Assembly: GCA_017513365.1 (NCBI GenBank)
Contig: JAFXFY010000018.1
Location: 1 to 6,702 of the forward strand
Length of the DNA stretch: 6,702 nt
Source of the DNA: Alphaproteobacteria bacterium
Lineage (GTDB): Bacteria; Pseudomonadota; Alphaproteobacteria; CAAHEQ01; UBA3637
Direction: 5' to 3'
Below are positions 4,924 to 6,702 of the stretch, one piece after another. The position numbers and the translations under genes were made by a program. The notes beneath the pieces were generated by a model. That model had not been told where the DNA came from, did no database searches, and saw nothing but the letters and a program-made list of their open reading frames with translations. Every line of letters begins with the position of its first letter. Positions within the stretch are counted from its first letter, which is position 1.

Positions 4924-4932
4924 TGCTATAAT
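4924..4932 (+). promoter_or_regulatory. extended -10 promoter of the MFS gene
   Basis: TGC followed by a perfect TATAAT (4927-4932). At 17 bp upstream there is only GCAAAA (4904-4909), so the promoter would depend on the extended -10. The start of transcription is near 4939, with a leader of about 35 nt containing AGGAG (4962-4966), seven bases before the ATG at 4974. Confidence 0.6.
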
Positions 4933-4973
4933 AAAAAAAAAGTAATATAAGTCTATCAATCAGGAGAAAAACA

Positions 4974-6170
4974 ATGAAAACATCTAGCGTTTTAGGGCTT
5001 TTAAATTTATCGGTTTTTTTGAAAAATCATATTTTTTTGTTGCCCGTTTTGTATTTATTTTACACGTCTTGTGGACTCAGCTTAGGTGATTTTTTCTTAC
5101 TGCAAGGGATTGGAGCTATTTGTTGTTTATTGTTAGATGTCCCAATGGGGTGGATTGCCGACAGAACCAGCAAAAAGAAAATGCTCATTTTTTCCGGCCT
5201 TGTTTTGGTGTTGCGTTTTATTTTGCTTTACTTTTTTCCGACAAAAGAAATTATCTTTTTGGGTGAAATTTTATACGCCTTGGTGATTGTGTCTTATGTC
5301 GGAACGGCCGATTCATACATTTATGAGTTGTTAAAACAAACAGGTAAGTCTACCAAAATGTTAAAACGTTATGGTCGTCTTTATTTTTGGGTGTCTTGCG
5401 GAGTGTCTGTATCTTCTTTACTCGGTTCTTGGATTTACGACTGGTTTGATGTAAAAGCCGTTATCGGCCTGACGATTTTATACACATCCGTTTCAACAAT
5501 TTTATTATTCTTTATTCCAGATATTCGTTTAGCCGAATCTACTAAAAAAACACTGTCTTCGGCCTATTTAAATTTGTTGGCATCTGTCAAGATTGCGTTA
5601 AAATCAAAGGAATTTAGTTATTTTGTTATCTATTCGGCTTTTTTGACATCAGCTTATCAAATTTTTATGTGGAGTATGCAACCGATGATGAAAGCGGCAG
5701 CCGTTCCGGTCGGATTATTTGGTATGGTGTTTTTTATGAATCATATTGCAAGGGCAGGGGGCTCTTATTATGCACATAAAATTTTGCAATATATTTCGTT
5801 AAATAAACTCGGTTGGATAACTTATACGGGTTTTGTGGCCAGTTTTGCGGCTGCTCTTGGCGTTATTTATTCTGATTGTTTGATATTGACCCTTTCTTTA
5901 CTCGGTTTTATTTGTTTAATGATTGGGTTCCAAGTTTCTTATTTAATCAGTGCGATTGCTCGTATTCATGAAATTTCATCTTCTGCTGTTCGGGCAACGG
6001 CGGCATCCATTAATTCAATGGCTGGTCGGTTATTGACGGCTCTGTGTTTGATTTTATCTAAGTTTATTTTAGATGGTACGTCATTAGAGTGGAATTTAGT
6101 GATTTTTATGACCTTGTTTTTGCCCAGCTTCCTTGTGTTATCCAAATTTAATCAAATTCAAACCAAATAG
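4974..6170 (+). CDS. MFS transporter, 12-TM class, substrate unknown
   Basis: A 398-aa inner-membrane secondary transporter of the major facilitator superfamily. Alternating hydrophobic helices run through the whole length, with a cytoplasmic hinge at about 183-200 (DIRLAESTKKT) between the two six-helix halves. Motif A follows the second helix: DVPMGWIADRTSKKK (55-69), with Asp55, Gly59, Asp63 and Arg64. The GTADSYIYE segment (110-118) after helix 4 is typical of a drug/metabolite exporter-like group in which an acidic pair lies in or near this helix. Direction and substrate cannot be read from the sequence; export is a guess. Start at 4974 with AGGAG seven bases upstream. Monocistronic, divergent from dps. 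The last 23 bases, including the TAG, overlap the end of the convergent exonuclease gene, so there is no room for a separate terminator. Confidence 0.88.
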   Translation: MKTSSVLGLLNLSVFLKNHIFLLPVLYLFYTSCGLSLGDFFLLQGIGAICCLLLDVPMGWIADRTSKKKMLIFSGLVLVLRFILLYFFPTKEIIFLGEILYALVIVSYVGTADSYIYELLKQTGKSTKMLKRYGRLYFWVSCGVSVSSLLGSWIYDWFDVKAVIGLTILYTSVSTILLFFIPDIRLAESTKKTLSSAYLNLLASVKIALKSKEFSYFVIYSAFLTSAYQIFMWSMQPMMKAAAVPVGLFGMVFFMNHIARAGGSYYAHKILQYISLNKLGWITYTGFVASFAAALGVIYSDCLILTLSLLGFICLMIGFQVSYLISAIARIHEISSSAVRATAASINSMAGRLLTALCLILSKFILDGTSLEWNLVIFMTLFLPSFLVLSKFNQIQTK

Positions 6171-6702
6171 GGGCATGATCTGACGTTTTTGGCCATCCTC
6201 GGACCTCTTTATACACACCGCCATCGGTTAAGCCTTTGGCAATATCATTGCTGACAAAAAAATAATCCAATAACATCCCTAAGTTGCGTGAATAAGCTCT
6301 TCCCATAAAATCCCAAAAAGAATAATAATGGTCTTCGGGATGAAAATACCGAATGATATTCGTCAGGGGCAGGGCAGACAGCTGATTGAATTTTTCTCTG
6401 ACCGGTGGTACCATTAAGGCATTATTGCGGTACAAGTCGGGATTATAAACATCACTGTCTTTGACAATGACATTAAAATCCCCACCTAAAATAACGGGCT
6501 TTTTGTCTTTCAGGAGTGATTGGATATAACACTTTAACGCCTCCATCCATCTCAGTTTATATTCTAACCGAGAGGTATCCAAAGGATTATTTGCTGGCGG
6601 ATTACCGTTTGGAATATACACACAAATAATATGCGTATCATCGGATAAAACGGCTTCAATAAAGCGTGCTTGTGGGTCTGCTTCGGTTAAAGTGGGTAAG
6701 TG
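6148..6702 (-). CDS. xth: exodeoxyribonuclease III, C-terminal part (5' end outside window)
   Basis: Exonuclease III is a Mg2+-dependent AP endonuclease and 3'-5' exonuclease of base excision repair (exonuclease-endonuclease-phosphatase fold). The frame is open to the right edge, giving 184 visible residues of about 265, so roughly 80 N-terminal residues (including the metal-binding Glu) lie beyond. Visible in order are RFIEAVLSDDTHIICVYIPN, GGDFNV (73-78, catalytic Asp75 and Asn77), YSFWDF (127-132), LDYFFVS (145-151) and SDHAPI (174-179, with the catalytic Asp-His pair). The GTG at 6619-6621 is the Val of VYIPNGN inside the domain, not a start. The usual N-G-x-RID sequence before the third motif reads NLGMLLD here, so the Arg is missing. 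The C-terminus FEFD overlaps the MFS gene by 23 bp. A secreted or sphingomyelinase-like relative is unlikely given SFWDF and SDHAPIW. Confidence 0.92.
   Translation of the reverse strand, partial: HLPTLTEADPQARFIEAVLSDDTHIICVYIPNGNPPANNPLDTSRLEYKLRWMEALKCYIQSLLKDKKPVILGGDFNVIVKDSDVYNPDLYRNNALMVPPVREKFNQLSALPLTNIIRYFHPEDHYYSFWDFMGRAYSRNLGMLLDYFFVSNDIAKGLTDGGVYKEVRGWPKTSDHAPIWFEFD

Overview
The window is gene-dense, AT-rich bacterial DNA (about 40% G+C by eye) with short intergenic gaps, Shine-Dalgarno sites of the GGAG type, sigma70-like promoters, the standard genetic code (TGA is used as a stop) and a tRNA with encoded CCA. An E. coli-type Dps, an Xth-type exonuclease III and a low-GC composition fit a low-GC Gram-negative, perhaps one of the uncultured AT-rich alphaproteobacteria of animal guts. 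That placement is inference only; no 16S or ribosomal protein gene is present to test it.

Left part (1-1740). The C-terminal two thirds of a MATE-family exporter runs rightwards. Its expected upstream coding sequence is interrupted inside the window by a probable 1-base frameshift and in-frame stops. It meets, with no intergenic base, a leftward two-gene operon of small membrane-anchored proteins that are diverged tandem paralogues of no recognised family. This operon starts at a perfect consensus promoter (TTGACA-17-TATAAT). A tRNA-Lys(CTT) gene is transcribed away from that promoter and ends in a hairpin terminator that can work in both directions.

Middle part (1953-3916). Three leftward genes are tightly packed (3-nt gap, then a 4-nt ATGA overlap): a double-Nudix hydrolase, a small P-loop kinase-like protein starting with GTG, and a low-molecular-weight protein tyrosine phosphatase. 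All three act on phosphate esters or nucleotides, and they look like one translationally coupled unit whose common substrate cannot be read from the sequence.

Right part (4004-6702). A stand-alone four-cysteine TSCPD-family protein runs rightwards from an extended -10 promoter. It converges on a leftward Dps gene, with a terminator hairpin between them. Divergent from dps, a 12-TM-class MFS transporter runs rightwards from another extended -10 promoter. Its 3' end overlaps by 23 bp the 3' end of a leftward exonuclease III gene that leaves the window at its 5' side. Dps (DNA shielding and iron oxidation) and exonuclease III (repair of oxidative lesions) are related in theme but are separate transcription units.

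No CRISPR array, insertion sequence, integrase or phage gene was seen. The parts least explained by known families are the small paralogue pair and the Nudix/kinase/phosphatase operon. No stretch over 300 bases lacks a gene.
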